Shown here piece by piece: positions 9,841 to 17,702 of a DNA stretch of 64,000 nt. Both the position numbers and the translations under genes were made by a program. The stretch is from Rhodococcus sp. 1168 (GTDB taxonomy: Bacteria > Actinomycetota > Actinomycetes > Mycobacteriales > Mycobacteriaceae). Every line of letters starts with the position of its first letter. The first letter of the stretch is position 1. The notes below the pieces were generated by a model. That model ran no database searches and was not told the DNA's origin. It saw nothing but the letters and a program-made list of their open reading frames with translations. The stretch covers positions 124,001 to 188,000 of the forward strand of contig NZ_MKKY01000079.1 in assembly GCF_002091955.1 (NCBI RefSeq), in the 5' to 3' direction.

Positions 9841-11156
9841 AAAGATCCACAACGCTGGCGGTGCGCGTCACCGCCGTCGCGGCCGTCGTGTCCTTGGCTG
9901 CATCGTGTGGCGCAGGCGGACGTGACGAGGCCACCGAGACCACCGAAGGCTCGACGGTCGGAATCTCCGACACTTCGGTGAAGATCGGTGCCCACTTTCC
10001 GTTGACCGGCGTCGCAGCCCCGGGATACAGCGAAATCCCTACCGGTGCAAAGGCTTACTTCGACTACGTCAACGCCGCCGGCGGTGTGAACGGACGCCAG
10101 ATCGAGTACGTGGTGCGCGATGACTCGTACGATCCGACCACCACCACACAAGTAGTCAACGAACTGGTACTCCAGGATGAAGTGTTCGCCGTCGTCGGTG
10201 GACTGGGCACCGCAACGCACAGCGCGGTCATCGACTTCCTCAACGAGGAGGGCGTACCCGACCTCTTCGTATCCTCGGGCGCCATCATGTGGGGCAACGA
10301 TCCCGAGAAATACCCGAACACCTTCGGCTGGCAACCCGACTACCAGGTCGAAGGCAAGATCATCGGCGACTGGGTTGCGAAAAACCGCCCCGATGCCAAG
10401 ATCGGCCTGTTCCTGCAGGACGACGACCTCGGCCGAGACAGCGAGGAAGCCGTCCGCCAGTACCTGGACGATCAGATCGTCGAGGTCGTTCGCTACACCT
10501 CCGGCAACACCGACGTCGCCCCACAGATCGCGGCATTGCAAGGCGCAGGCGCCGATCTGATCCTCGGCTTCAACGTACCGTCCTACACCGCTTTGAGCCA
10601 GCTCACCTCGATGCGGCTCAACTACACACCCGAGTGGTTCTACAGCTCCATCGGCTCCGACGTCGATCTCGTCGGATCGTTGCTGGGACGCTTCTCGCAA
10701 GGCGCCGTCTCCGAGGGCAGCCAGTCCCTCGAAGGCATGCTCTCACTCGAATACATCCCCGGCATCGACTCGAAGGACAACGAGTGGACGAAGCTGTGGA
10801 ACAAAGTGTGGGCCGAGAACGGCACCGGCGAACCACTGACCAACTATCGGGTCTACGGCCTGAGCCAGGCCTACGCGTTCGTCACGGCATTGCAGGCAGC
10901 GGGAGAAAACCCGACACGCGAAGGCATCGTCGACGCAATCCAAGCCGGCGGAATGGACTTCGAGGGACCACAACTCGCACCGTTCCGCTACTCCGAGGAC
11001 AGTCATCTCGGAATCTCGGGTGCCAGCATCTACCAGATAAAGAACGGTGTTCCCGAGTACCTGACGCCGGTCATGCAGACGGACATCGGTGACTCACCCG
11101 TAGTCGAGTACGAGGGCGAAGAGTCCACGCCACCGGAAAGTGGTATCCCGGAGTAG
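9837..11156 (+). CDS. ABC transporter substrate-binding lipoprotein (Peripla_BP_6 family)
   Basis: A 439-residue extracytoplasmic receptor. The signal peptide (MKRSTTLAVRVTAVAAVVSL) ends in AASC with Cys24 as the likely lipidated residue. The mature part begins with VKIGAHFPLTGVAAPGYSEI, the start of the type I periplasmic binding fold of Leu/Ile/Val, amide and urea receptors, and continues with typical VVGGLGTATHSAV and NGVPEYLTPV segments. The acidic tail (EYEGEESTPPESGIPE) is unstructured. It captures the ligand for the LivHMGF-like complex. The binding fold is also used for short-chain amides, urea and aromatic acids, so 'branched-chain amino acid' is only a family label. A strong hairpin terminator follows. 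Confidence 0.92.
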   Translation: MKRSTTLAVRVTAVAAVVSLAASCGAGGRDEATETTEGSTVGISDTSVKIGAHFPLTGVAAPGYSEIPTGAKAYFDYVNAAGGVNGRQIEYVVRDDSYDPTTTTQVVNELVLQDEVFAVVGGLGTATHSAVIDFLNEEGVPDLFVSSGAIMWGNDPEKYPNTFGWQPDYQVEGKIIGDWVAKNRPDAKIGLFLQDDDLGRDSEEAVRQYLDDQIVEVVRYTSGNTDVAPQIAALQGAGADLILGFNVPSYTALSQLTSMRLNYTPEWFYSSIGSDVDLVGSLLGRFSQGAVSEGSQSLEGMLSLEYIPGIDSKDNEWTKLWNKVWAENGTGEPLTNYRVYGLSQAYAFVTALQAAGENPTREGIVDAIQAGGMDFEGPQLAPFRYSEDSHLGISGASIYQIKNGVPEYLTPVMQTDIGDSPVVEYEGEESTPPESGIPE

Positions 11157-11176
11157 TACTTTTCAGGCCTTGCTAT

Positions 11177-11226
11177 AACGATCGGCAGATCCGTCAACCC
11201 CTCGTGTGACAGATCTGCCGATCGTT
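11177..11226. terminator. Bidirectional hairpin terminator
   Basis: The arms 11177-11191 and 11212-11226 are perfectly complementary (15 bp), and a further GTCA/TGAC pairing extends the stem inside. The structure lies between the convergent ABC importer operon and the thiolase gene. There is no long T-run, so termination is inferred from position and stem strength. Confidence 0.7.
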
Positions 11227-11248
11227 CCCCCGTTGATCGAGTGCTTGT

Positions 11249-12547
11249 TCAGCGCTCGATGATTGCGGTGACGCCTTGGCCGCCGGCGGCACAGATGGAG
11301 ATCAGGCCACGGCCCGAACCCTTCTCCGCGAGCATCTTGGCCAGCGAGGCGACGATACGGCCACCGGTAGCAGCGAACGGGTGGCCCGCCGCGAGCGAGG
11401 AACCGTTGACGTTGAGCTTGCTGCGATCGATGGAACCGAGCGCACCGTCCAAGCCGAGACGCTCCTTGCAATACTCCTCGCTCTCGAACGCCTGCAGCGT
11501 CGCGAGCACGACGGATGCGAACGCCTCGTGAATCTCGTAGTAATCGAAGTCTTGAAGTGTAAGCCCGTTACGGGCCAGTAGGCGCGGAATTGCGTACGTC
11601 GGGGCCATCAACAGGCCGTCCGTATACGAACCGTTGCCGTGGATGTAGTCCACGGCGGCAGTTTCCGAATCCACCAGGTGCGCGAGAACCGGCAAGTTGC
11701 GCTCTGCGGCCCACTCGTCCGTCGACAGCAACGCCGCCGAAGCGCCGTCGGTGAGAGGCGTCGAGTTGCCGGCCGTCATGGTCGCGTCACCCAGCTTGGT
11801 CCCGAAGACCGGCTTCAGCGTCGAGAGCTTCTCCACGGTTGATCCCGGCCGTAGGTTGTCATCGCGGGTGAGACCGAGGAATGGCGTCACCAGGTCGTCG
11901 AAGAAGCCACGGTCGTAGGCGGCAGCCATGTTCTGGTGGCTCGCGGCAGCCAGTTCGTCCTGGTCCTCGCGGCGGATGCCGAATTCCTTCGACGTTATCG
12001 CCGCATGGTCACCCATGGACATGCCGGTACGCGGCTCTCCGTTGCGAGGGATCTCGATCCCCAGCATGGACGGTCGAACGTTGCCGAGAAGTTTGAGTCG
12101 ATCGGTGGCCGACTTCGCGCGGTTGAGCGAAAGCAAGAACTCGCGCAGGTCGTCGCCGACGGCGATGGGTGCATCGGAGGTGGTGTCGACGCCGCCGCCG
12201 ATACCGGAATCGATACGACCGGCCGCGATGGCATCACCGACGGCCACGATCGTCTGCAGACCCGTCCCGCATGCCTGCTGCAGGTCGTAGGCGGGGGTAT
12301 ACGGACTCAGCGCGCTACCGAGAACGGTTTCGCGAGTGAGATTGAAATCCCGGCTGTGCTTGAGTACCGCGCCCGCAGCGACGAGGCCGAGACGCTCGCC
12401 TTGCAGATTGAACCTGCTGACCAGGCCGTCGATAGTTGCGGTGAGCATGTCCTGGTTGGACGCCCGCGCATACTTCTTGTCCGAGCGAGCAAACGGAATG
12501 CGGTTGCCACCGACGATTGCGACCGGTCGTAGTTGCTTGCTTGTCAC
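11249..12547 (-). CDS. Acetyl-CoA C-acetyltransferase (thiolase), FadA2-like
   Basis: A 432-residue thiolase. The acyl-accepting cysteine is Cys93 in DLQQACGTGLQT, the HEAF motif carries His340, the GHP motif carries His389 and the second active-site cysteine is Cys419 in SICAAGGQG. It cleaves 3-oxoacyl-CoA with CoA, or condenses acetyl-CoA units. It is divergent from fabG4, as fadA2 is from fabG4 in M. tuberculosis, and its promoter carries a TetR-type palindrome. The GTG start at 12547 has GGGAGA about 8 bases upstream. Thiolase, FabG4 and HtdX together cover three beta-oxidation or chain-elongation steps. Confidence 0.93.
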   Translation of the reverse strand: MTSKQLRPVAIVGGNRIPFARSDKKYARASNQDMLTATIDGLVSRFNLQGERLGLVAAGAVLKHSRDFNLTRETVLGSALSPYTPAYDLQQACGTGLQTIVAVGDAIAAGRIDSGIGGGVDTTSDAPIAVGDDLREFLLSLNRAKSATDRLKLLGNVRPSMLGIEIPRNGEPRTGMSMGDHAAITSKEFGIRREDQDELAAASHQNMAAAYDRGFFDDLVTPFLGLTRDDNLRPGSTVEKLSTLKPVFGTKLGDATMTAGNSTPLTDGASAALLSTDEWAAERNLPVLAHLVDSETAAVDYIHGNGSYTDGLLMAPTYAIPRLLARNGLTLQDFDYYEIHEAFASVVLATLQAFESEEYCKERLGLDGALGSIDRSKLNVNGSSLAAGHPFAATGGRIVASLAKMLAEKGSGRGLISICAAGGQGVTAIIER

Positions 12548-12594
12548 TTGTGGTCTCCCAACATCCGGAAAGAAAAAGGCCTTGGTGGAGTTTC

Positions 12595-12623
12595 ATCTTA
12601 CTGGCGAGTAAGTTGGTTGTCGA
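12595..12623 (-). promoter_or_regulatory. Sigma-70-type promoter of the thiolase gene
   Basis: On the minus strand a -35 box TCGACA (12618-12623) and a -10 box TAAGAT (12595-12600) are separated by exactly 17 bp. The predicted start near 12588 gives a leader of about 40 nt. The spacer and -10 are covered by the palindrome at 12597-12612. Confidence 0.6.
12597..12612. promoter_or_regulatory. TetR-type operator, site 1 (thiolase/fabG4 intergenic)
   Basis: The inverted repeat CTTACT-GGCG-AGTAAG overlaps the -10 and spacer of the thiolase promoter and lies 100 bp before fabG4. A near-identical 16-bp site precedes the TetR gene at 15661-15676, which suggests that this regulator is the cognate repressor. 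Confidence 0.65.
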
Positions 12624-12712
12624 CACCCGGTCGTGCGCTTTGCACCCGTGTGTGCGCCTTTCACCGGGCGTGCACGTGGGACCGCGAAGGCGCCAAGTGA
12701 AAGGTAGGACAA

Positions 12713-14059
12713 GTGGCAGCCACCAAGGGAGCCCCAGACCTCTACTCAACGTTCTTGGCGTCCGCGCCTGGAGCATTCATCGCCAAGCAGGCAGGACTGC
12801 CGCAGCCCGAGAAGCTGCGTCGGTACAAGGCAGGCGAACCGCCCCTGGCCGGACCCGTCCTGATCGGCGGCAACGGCCGACTCGTCGAGCCACTGCGCGA
12901 ACTGCTCTCCGACTACCCGCAGGCGCAGGCGAACGACGCCAAATACGGCGCGCTGGTCTTCGACGCCACCGGCATCGGTAACGTCGCAGAGCTCGAGCAG
13001 CTCTTCCAGTTCTTCCAGCCCGTCATCCGCAACCTCGCGCCTTCGGCGCGCGTCGTCGTCATCGGCACTACGCCGGAGAAGACGGCAAACGTCGACGAGC
13101 ACATCGCCCAGCGGGCCCTCGAAGGCTTCACCCGCAGCGTCGGCAAAGAGGTCAAGCGCGGCGCGACGGCTCAGCTGGTCTACATCTCCCCCGACGCATC
13201 GACCGGGCTCTCCGGACTCGAATCCACCCTGCGCTTCCTCCTGTCCGCCAAGTCGGCCTTCGTCGACGGCCAGGTCATCGTCGTCGGCGACGCCGATTCC
13301 ACCGCACCTGCATCCTGGGACAAGCCGCTTGCCGGCAAGGTCGCAGTAGTTACCGGTGCGGCCCGCGGCATCGGTGCCACCATCGCCGAGGTGCTGGCGC
13401 GCGACGGCGCACACGTCATCGCAGCAGACATCCCCGCCGCCGGTGAGGCGTTGTCCGAGACCGCCAACAAGGTCGGCGGCACCTCACTCGCACTCGACGT
13501 CACCGCACCCGATGCCGCCGAGGTGCTCGCCAAGCACCTCCTCGAGCGTCACGGCGGCGCCGATATCATCGTCCACAACGCCGGCATCACCCGCGACAAG
13601 ACACTCGCCAACATGGACGAGAGTCGCTGGAACTCGGTCATCGGCGTGAATCTGGCTGCGCCACAGCGCATCACCGATCACCTGGTGAAGGTCGGTGCAC
13701 TCAAGGAAGGCGGCCGCGTCGTCGATGTCTCTTCCATCGCAGGCATCGCCGGTAACCGCGGCCAGACAAACTACGGCACGTCCAAGGCGGGCGTCATCGG
13801 CCTCGTCCAGGCGTCGGCCCCCGTTCTCGCGGCCAAGTCGATCACCATCAACGCCGTCGCACCCGGATTCATCGAAACCGCGATGACCGCCGCCATCCCC
13901 TTCGCCACCCGCGAGGCCGGCCGACGCATGAGCTCGCTGCTGCAGGGCGGCCAGACCGTCGACGTCGCAGAACTGGTGTCCTACTTCGCTTCTCCCGCAT
14001 CGAACGCCGTCACCGGGCAGATCGTCCGCGTCTGCGGTCAGAGCCTCCTCGGCGCATGA
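12713..14059 (+). CDS. fabG4: 3-oxoacyl-ACP/CoA reductase FabG4-like (long-form SDR)
   Basis: A 448-residue high-molecular-weight FabG. The first ~200 residues form the flavodoxin-like N-terminal domain found only in this type, and the C-terminal half is a short-chain dehydrogenase with the nucleotide motif TGAARGIG (from residue 214), the NNAG-equivalent HNAG, and the catalytic Ser...Tyr354-x3-Lys358 in NYGTSKAG. It reduces or oxidises the 3-keto/3-hydroxy group of acyl-CoA or ACP; M. tuberculosis FabG4 prefers NADH. The GTG at 12713 has AAAGG upstream. It overlaps htdX by 4 bp (ATGA), so the two are co-translated. Regulation probably involves the palindrome 100 bp upstream. Confidence 0.93.
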   Translation: MAATKGAPDLYSTFLASAPGAFIAKQAGLPQPEKLRRYKAGEPPLAGPVLIGGNGRLVEPLRELLSDYPQAQANDAKYGALVFDATGIGNVAELEQLFQFFQPVIRNLAPSARVVVIGTTPEKTANVDEHIAQRALEGFTRSVGKEVKRGATAQLVYISPDASTGLSGLESTLRFLLSAKSAFVDGQVIVVGDADSTAPASWDKPLAGKVAVVTGAARGIGATIAEVLARDGAHVIAADIPAAGEALSETANKVGGTSLALDVTAPDAAEVLAKHLLERHGGADIIVHNAGITRDKTLANMDESRWNSVIGVNLAAPQRITDHLVKVGALKEGGRVVDVSSIAGIAGNRGQTNYGTSKAGVIGLVQASAPVLAAKSITINAVAPGFIETAMTAAIPFATREAGRRMSSLLQGGQTVDVAELVSYFASPASNAVTGQIVRVCGQSLLGA

Positions 14060-14913
14060 GCGTCGTCGAGCTCTCGGAGCAGCCCAAGATTTCGGAAATC
14101 TATACCGCGGCGGCGCGTAGTGCCTTGCCGTTCTTCGGCGCGAAGTCGTCTTCGGTGCCGTCCACCGAGTTCGAGCTCCGCGGCCTGAGGGTCGATCTCG
14201 ACAATCTCGCCGATTACTGCAAGGCCACCGGATTGCGCTTCGGTGACATCCTGCCCATCACGTATCCGTTCACGCTCGTCTTCCCGACGGTCATGAAACT
14301 GATGGTGTCCAAGGGCTTTCCGTTCGCGGCGATCGGTTCGGTGCATGCGGAGAACGTTATCGAGGCGCTTCGGCCGATCTCTGCCTCGGAGCCACTGGAC
14401 GTTCGTGTGCACGCGGAGAACCTGCGCGAGCACCGCAAGGGACTACTGGTCGACCTGATCAGCGAAGTAAGCGTCGGACGCGAGCTCGTCTGGAGGCAGA
14501 CCTCGAGCTTCCTGAGCCTGCAGAAGACCTCACTGTCCGGCGAACTCCGTGAAGCCCCGCCTGCCGACGAGGTGCCACCGCCCCCGACGCGGACACTTCG
14601 AGTCGATCAGAAGACGATCAGCAAGTATGCGTCGATATCGGGTGATCGCAATCCGATTCACGTATCCACGCTCGGTGCTAAGGCATTCGGCTTCCCGAAG
14701 ACCATCGCGCATGGAATGTGGAGCGCGGCTGCAGCATTGCAGATAGTCGAGGGCCGAATTCCCGAGAAGGTCACTTACAGCGTCAGTTTCGGCAAGCCGA
14801 TCGTGCTGCCCGCAACCGTGAACCTGTATGCCGAATCCGTCGGCACCGGTTGGGACCTCTCGCTTTTGAACCCCAAGAAGGGGTACCCGCACCTCACCGC
14901 CACGTTGCGGTAA
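14056..14913 (+). CDS. htdX: MaoC-family 3-hydroxyacyl dehydratase, HtdX-like
   Basis: A 285-residue double hot-dog dehydratase. The C-terminal hot dog holds the hydratase-2 motif SGDRNPIH with catalytic Asp197 and His202, followed by [20 protein letters not shown]. The N-terminal half is the degenerate hot dog. It interconverts 3-hydroxyacyl and trans-2-enoyl thioesters, one step from FabG4, with which it is translationally coupled. The pair is conserved as htdX-fabG4 in mycobacteria. A hairpin terminator follows within 10 bp of the stop. Confidence 0.92.
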   Translation: MSVVELSEQPKISEIYTAAARSALPFFGAKSSSVPSTEFELRGLRVDLDNLADYCKATGLRFGDILPITYPFTLVFPTVMKLMVSKGFPFAAIGSVHAENVIEALRPISASEPLDVRVHAENLREHRKGLLVDLISEVSVGRELVWRQTSSFLSLQKTSLSGELREAPPADEVPPPPTRTLRVDQKTISKYASISGDRNPIHVSTLGAKAFGFPKTIAHGMWSAAAALQIVEGRIPEKVTYSVSFGKPIVLPATVNLYAESVGTGWDLSLLNPKKGYPHLTATLR

Positions 14914-14920
14914 CCGAAGC

Positions 14921-14949
14921 AGCCCCTACGTCAGCCGAACGTAGGGGCT
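14921..14949. terminator. Hairpin terminator after htdX
   Basis: The 10-bp arms 14921-14930 and 14940-14949 are perfectly complementary around a 9-nt loop, followed by GTTTC. It lies between the convergent htdX and TetR genes and could serve both. Confidence 0.75.
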
Positions 14950-14986
14950 GTTTCATGCCCAAGCGTTCGTACACGAAGCGCAGGTC

Positions 14987-15592
14987 CTACGCGTTGGTTG
15001 CGGACTTCTTACCCGCCAGACCTCGCCATGCGAGGTTCTCGAGCAGATCGGCAGCCGCGTCGACCTCGATCTCACCGCCGGCGACACGATCGGCTACTGC
15101 CTCACCCGCGCCCACCAACGCCACTGCCATCAGCGTGTAGTTCTGACCCTCGTCCGGATCCTTCGTGCTCATCTCCAGCAGACCCGCCGTCAGCTCGATG
15201 AGTCGATCTCGGCTGGTCTGTACCTGCGAAGCAAAGGCGGTCTGACCGATCGCCTGCCGGTAGAGCACCATCCAGGACTTCCGGTGATCTCCGACGAAAC
15301 CGAGAAACCCGAGCAATGCGCGACGCAGTTGCTCGCGAGGTGTCAGCGTCGGATCCGCGGCCGGAGTCATGGCCTCGACGAATTTGACGCCTTCGCGATG
15401 GATACACGCGGCGAACAGTTCGTCTTTCGACCCGTAGTAGAGGTAGAGCATGGGCTTGGAAATCGACGCCCTCTTCGCAATCGCGTCCATCGAAGTTTCA
15501 TGGAAACCGTTGTCGGAGAACACATCCACTGCCGCGTCGAGCATCTGCTGCTCACGGACGGCGCGGGGCAATCGTTTGGTGCCGCCAGCCAT
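14987..15592 (-). CDS. TetR/AcrR-family transcriptional regulator
   Basis: A 201-residue TetR regulator. The N-terminal helix-turn-helix is clear (AVREQQMLDAAVDVFSDNGF ... TSMDAIAKRASISKPMLYLY followed by YGSKDELF); the rest is the helical ligand-binding and dimer domain. I chose ATG 15592 because GGAGG lies 6 bases upstream; an in-frame start at 15640 would lack this and would run through a short tandem repeat. It sits between htdX and lpqI as Rv0238 does in M. tuberculosis. A 16-bp palindrome 70 bp upstream matches one in the thiolase promoter, suggesting autoregulation and control of the thiolase/fabG4/htdX genes, perhaps by an acyl-CoA ligand; that part is inference. Confidence 0.9.
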   Translation of the reverse strand: MAGGTKRLPRAVREQQMLDAAVDVFSDNGFHETSMDAIAKRASISKPMLYLYYGSKDELFAACIHREGVKFVEAMTPAADPTLTPREQLRRALLGFLGFVGDHRKSWMVLYRQAIGQTAFASQVQTSRDRLIELTAGLLEMSTKDPDEGQNYTLMAVALVGAGEAVADRVAGGEIEVDAAADLLENLAWRGLAGKKSATNA

Positions 15593-15610
15593 GTGTCCTC
15601 CAAACCAAGG

Positions 15611-15640
15611 TCGAAGCAGGGTCGAAGCAGGGTCGAACAA
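15611..15640. repeat. Short tandem repeat in the tetR leader
   Basis: The 11-bp unit GTCGAAGCAGG occurs twice, followed by a partial third copy (GTCGAACA), between the tetR start codon and its operator. On the minus strand this lies in the 5' untranslated leader. Function unknown; it may be simple replication slippage. Confidence 0.6.
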
Positions 15641-15658
15641 ACAAAGGTAGAACCACTG

Positions 15659-15676
15659 ATCTTACTCCACGGTAAG
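15659..15676 (-). promoter_or_regulatory. TetR-type operator, site 2, with -10 box of tetR
   Basis: CTTAC-TCCACG-GTAAG (15661-15676) has the same arms and 16-bp length as site 1 in the thiolase promoter. On the minus strand it runs into TAAGAT (15659-15664), a plausible -10 for tetR, which gives the same operator/-10 overlap as at site 1. No clear -35 box is visible. Confidence 0.55.
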
Positions 15677-15703
15677 AATGGCTGCGTCGCTTCTGCCGTG
15701 AAG

Positions 15704-16870
15704 CTAGCAGGCACCCTTGAACCGAGCGACCGTGGCTGCAGACGCGTCGACCTGCGGTGCGGGCAATCTTCCGGTGGCAACCGCATTCTCCAAATTGTCC
15801 AGCACCTGAGGGACGTCGTCGGTGGTCAGCCACAGCGCGATGTCAGCACCCGCGACCAGTGCCGCCTCGACGGCCGCCACGATACCGAGCCTGTCGGTGA
15901 TCGCAGCCATGCCGGAAAGATCGTCGGTGAAAATCGGCCCCGTGAACGGGCTCGCGCCGTAACCGACACCGTCGCGCAGCAGTGCCATCGCTGCCGGGCT
16001 GATACTCGCAGGCACTCCAGGATCGGTCAGTCCCGGTACATCCAGATGGCCGACCATGATGCCGACGCCGGTCTGCGACAGTGCGGTGTACGGAACGAGA
16101 TCGGACTGCTGCAGCTGATCGAGCGGAGGCGTCGTAACCTCGCCCGTGTGCGAATCGCCGGAGCCGGATCCGTGCCCGGGAAAGTGCTTGAGGACAGGCC
16201 CGATTCCGGCATCACGGAGCCCCTGAGCGTAGGCGCCCGCATACGCGATCACCTCGTTCGGATCGGAAGAGTACGACCGATCGCCGATCACCGAGTCGTC
16301 CGGCTGACTACTGACATCGACCACCGGTGCGTAGTCGACGGTGACGCCGAGATCCTGCAGACCACGCCCCCGTTCGAGCGCCATGCGATAGGTCTCGTCC
16401 ACCGACATCGTCCGGGCAGTCTCGCGTGCGGATGGATCGCTTCCCAACAGATCCTCCACCCGCGACACTCGACCGCCCTCTTCGTCGATGGTCACCATCG
16501 GCGGCACGGCCGCGGCCGCAGCGATCCGGGGCACCTCGCGGTTCGACAGCGTTTGCGAATCCGTCCAGCTACCGATGAAGATGCCGCCGACCTGCTCCGT
16601 CGCCACTATGTTCACCGCGTCCTCGGTACCGGTGACCCCGACCGTCAGTAGTTGCGCGAGGCGCTGACGCTCGGTCAACGACCCGACGAACGCCGCACAA
16701 CGATCAGGCGGCGGCGCGGGCGTCGTAGCTTCCGTAGTGGCCTCAGGGGACACCGAGGTGACGGACGGTGCAGCTACGGACTCCGGTTCCGCGTCGGTTC
16801 CGCAACCGGCGGTGAAACCGACCCCCAGCACCAACAGAGCGATGGGCACAAGCGAGCGGAACTTCATCAT
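15704..16870 (-). CDS. lpqI: Beta-N-acetylhexosaminidase lipoprotein LpqI-like (GH3)
   Basis: A 388-residue GH3-family lipoprotein. The signal peptide ends in FTAGC with Cys23 as the lipidation site. The catalytic domain contains KHFPGHGSGSGDSH, the loop that supplies the His/Asp general acid-base of bacterial NagZ-type GH3 enzymes, and FTDDLSGMAAI with the nucleophilic Asp. It should release N-acetylglucosamine from peptidoglycan fragments outside the membrane during wall recycling, as LpqI does in mycobacteria. It stands upstream of tetR on the same strand, in the same order as lpqI-tetR in M. tuberculosis. Either of the two initial ATG codons could be used. Confidence 0.9.
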   Translation of the reverse strand: MMKFRSLVPIALLVLGVGFTAGCGTDAEPESVAAPSVTSVSPEATTEATTPAPPPDRCAAFVGSLTERQRLAQLLTVGVTGTEDAVNIVATEQVGGIFIGSWTDSQTLSNREVPRIAAAAAVPPMVTIDEEGGRVSRVEDLLGSDPSARETARTMSVDETYRMALERGRGLQDLGVTVDYAPVVDVSSQPDDSVIGDRSYSSDPNEVIAYAGAYAQGLRDAGIGPVLKHFPGHGSGSGDSHTGEVTTPPLDQLQQSDLVPYTALSQTGVGIMVGHLDVPGLTDPGVPASISPAAMALLRDGVGYGASPFTGPIFTDDLSGMAAITDRLGIVAAVEAALVAGADIALWLTTDDVPQVLDNLENAVATGRLPAPQVDASAATVARFKGAC

Positions 16871-16961
16871 GGTTCTTTACGGTAGCCGAGGTGGCCGTAG
16901 CGCCGCGATCGGCGACCTCGACGCGATAGCCTTCGAACACAAGCTCACCAGGAGGAGACGG

Positions 16962-17429
16962 ATGCCTGCAGATCTGATACTCATCGCCTACGACGGCTCG
17001 GACAACGCCAAACGAGCCATCGATTACGCCGGCCGATTTCTGATGACGAAGCGTGCCATCGTCGTCACCGCGTGGGAGCCGATGGTTCGACAAGCGGCAC
17101 GCATGTCCGGACTCTCCGGCGTCATGCAACCTGAATGGGTAGCCGACGACGAAACCGAGGACGTGGCACTGACCGACGCGAAAGCCATCAACGAAGCGGG
17201 CGTTCGACTCGCCGGTGAAGCCGGACTCGAAGTGGAGGGGCACTGCGCCGAATGCACGACGGCCATCTGGAGCGCCATCGTGGAGAAAGCCGACGATCTC
17301 GACGTGGACATCATCGTCACCGGAACCCGTGGCACCACAGGCCTTCGTTCGCTGCTCCAGAGTTCGGTGGCAGATCATGTGCTGCGCCACAGTCACCGGC
17401 CGGTGCTGATAGTCCCGCCCGGCAGGTAA
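16962..17429 (+). CDS. Universal stress protein (UspA family)
   Basis: A 155-residue single UspA domain. It opens with ADLILIAYDGSDNAKRAIDY and ends with the ATP-binding loop GTRGTTGLRSLLQSSVADHV-LRHSHRPVLIVPP, in which the G-x2-G-x9-GS/T pattern is present in slightly altered form. Such proteins bind ATP and accumulate under starvation, hypoxia or respiratory stress. ATG 16962 has AGGAGG 8 bases upstream, so the longer in-frame extension is rejected. It is an addition relative to the mycobacterial gene order at this spot. Confidence 0.9.
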   Translation: MPADLILIAYDGSDNAKRAIDYAGRFLMTKRAIVVTAWEPMVRQAARMSGLSGVMQPEWVADDETEDVALTDAKAINEAGVRLAGEAGLEVEGHCAECTTAIWSAIVEKADDLDVDIIVTGTRGTTGLRSLLQSSVADHVLRHSHRPVLIVPPGR

Positions 17430-17531
17430 CCGCGAGTGCGTCACAGCATCATGGCCATCGGGTGATACCTTTAGCGGCGCACGGGGGAAAGTCGCCGTCA
17501 TTGATGCCTGCCGACGAAAGTGGAGACCGAG

Positions 17532-17702
17532 ATGAAGTTTGCTGTCCCGGGAATTGTTGCTGCAGTAGTCGGCGCTGTATTGGGCGCCGGCGTCGTGTTC
17601 GGGGTGACTGCGGCAGCATCGGACAACACTCGTCCCGAGATCGACCGCACCGGCAACGCCGACTCGTCGTTGCTCAATCAGGTTGAGTACGGCAGCCGCT
17701 GA
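17532..17702 (+). CDS. DUF2613 small membrane or secreted protein
   Basis: A 56-residue protein with one N-terminal hydrophobic segment (VPGIVAAVVGAVLGAGVVFG) and a short polar tail ending in LLNQVEYGSR. It matches the mycobacterial microprotein Rv0236A in size, layout and position directly before aftD. ATG 17532 has GTGGAG 8 bases upstream. The last 20 bp overlap the start of aftD in another frame, so translation is probably coupled. The role is unknown; the constant pairing suggests it assists AftD in the membrane. Confidence 0.85.
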   Translation: MKFAVPGIVAAVVGAVLGAGVVFGVTAAASDNTRPEIDRTGNADSSLLNQVEYGSR

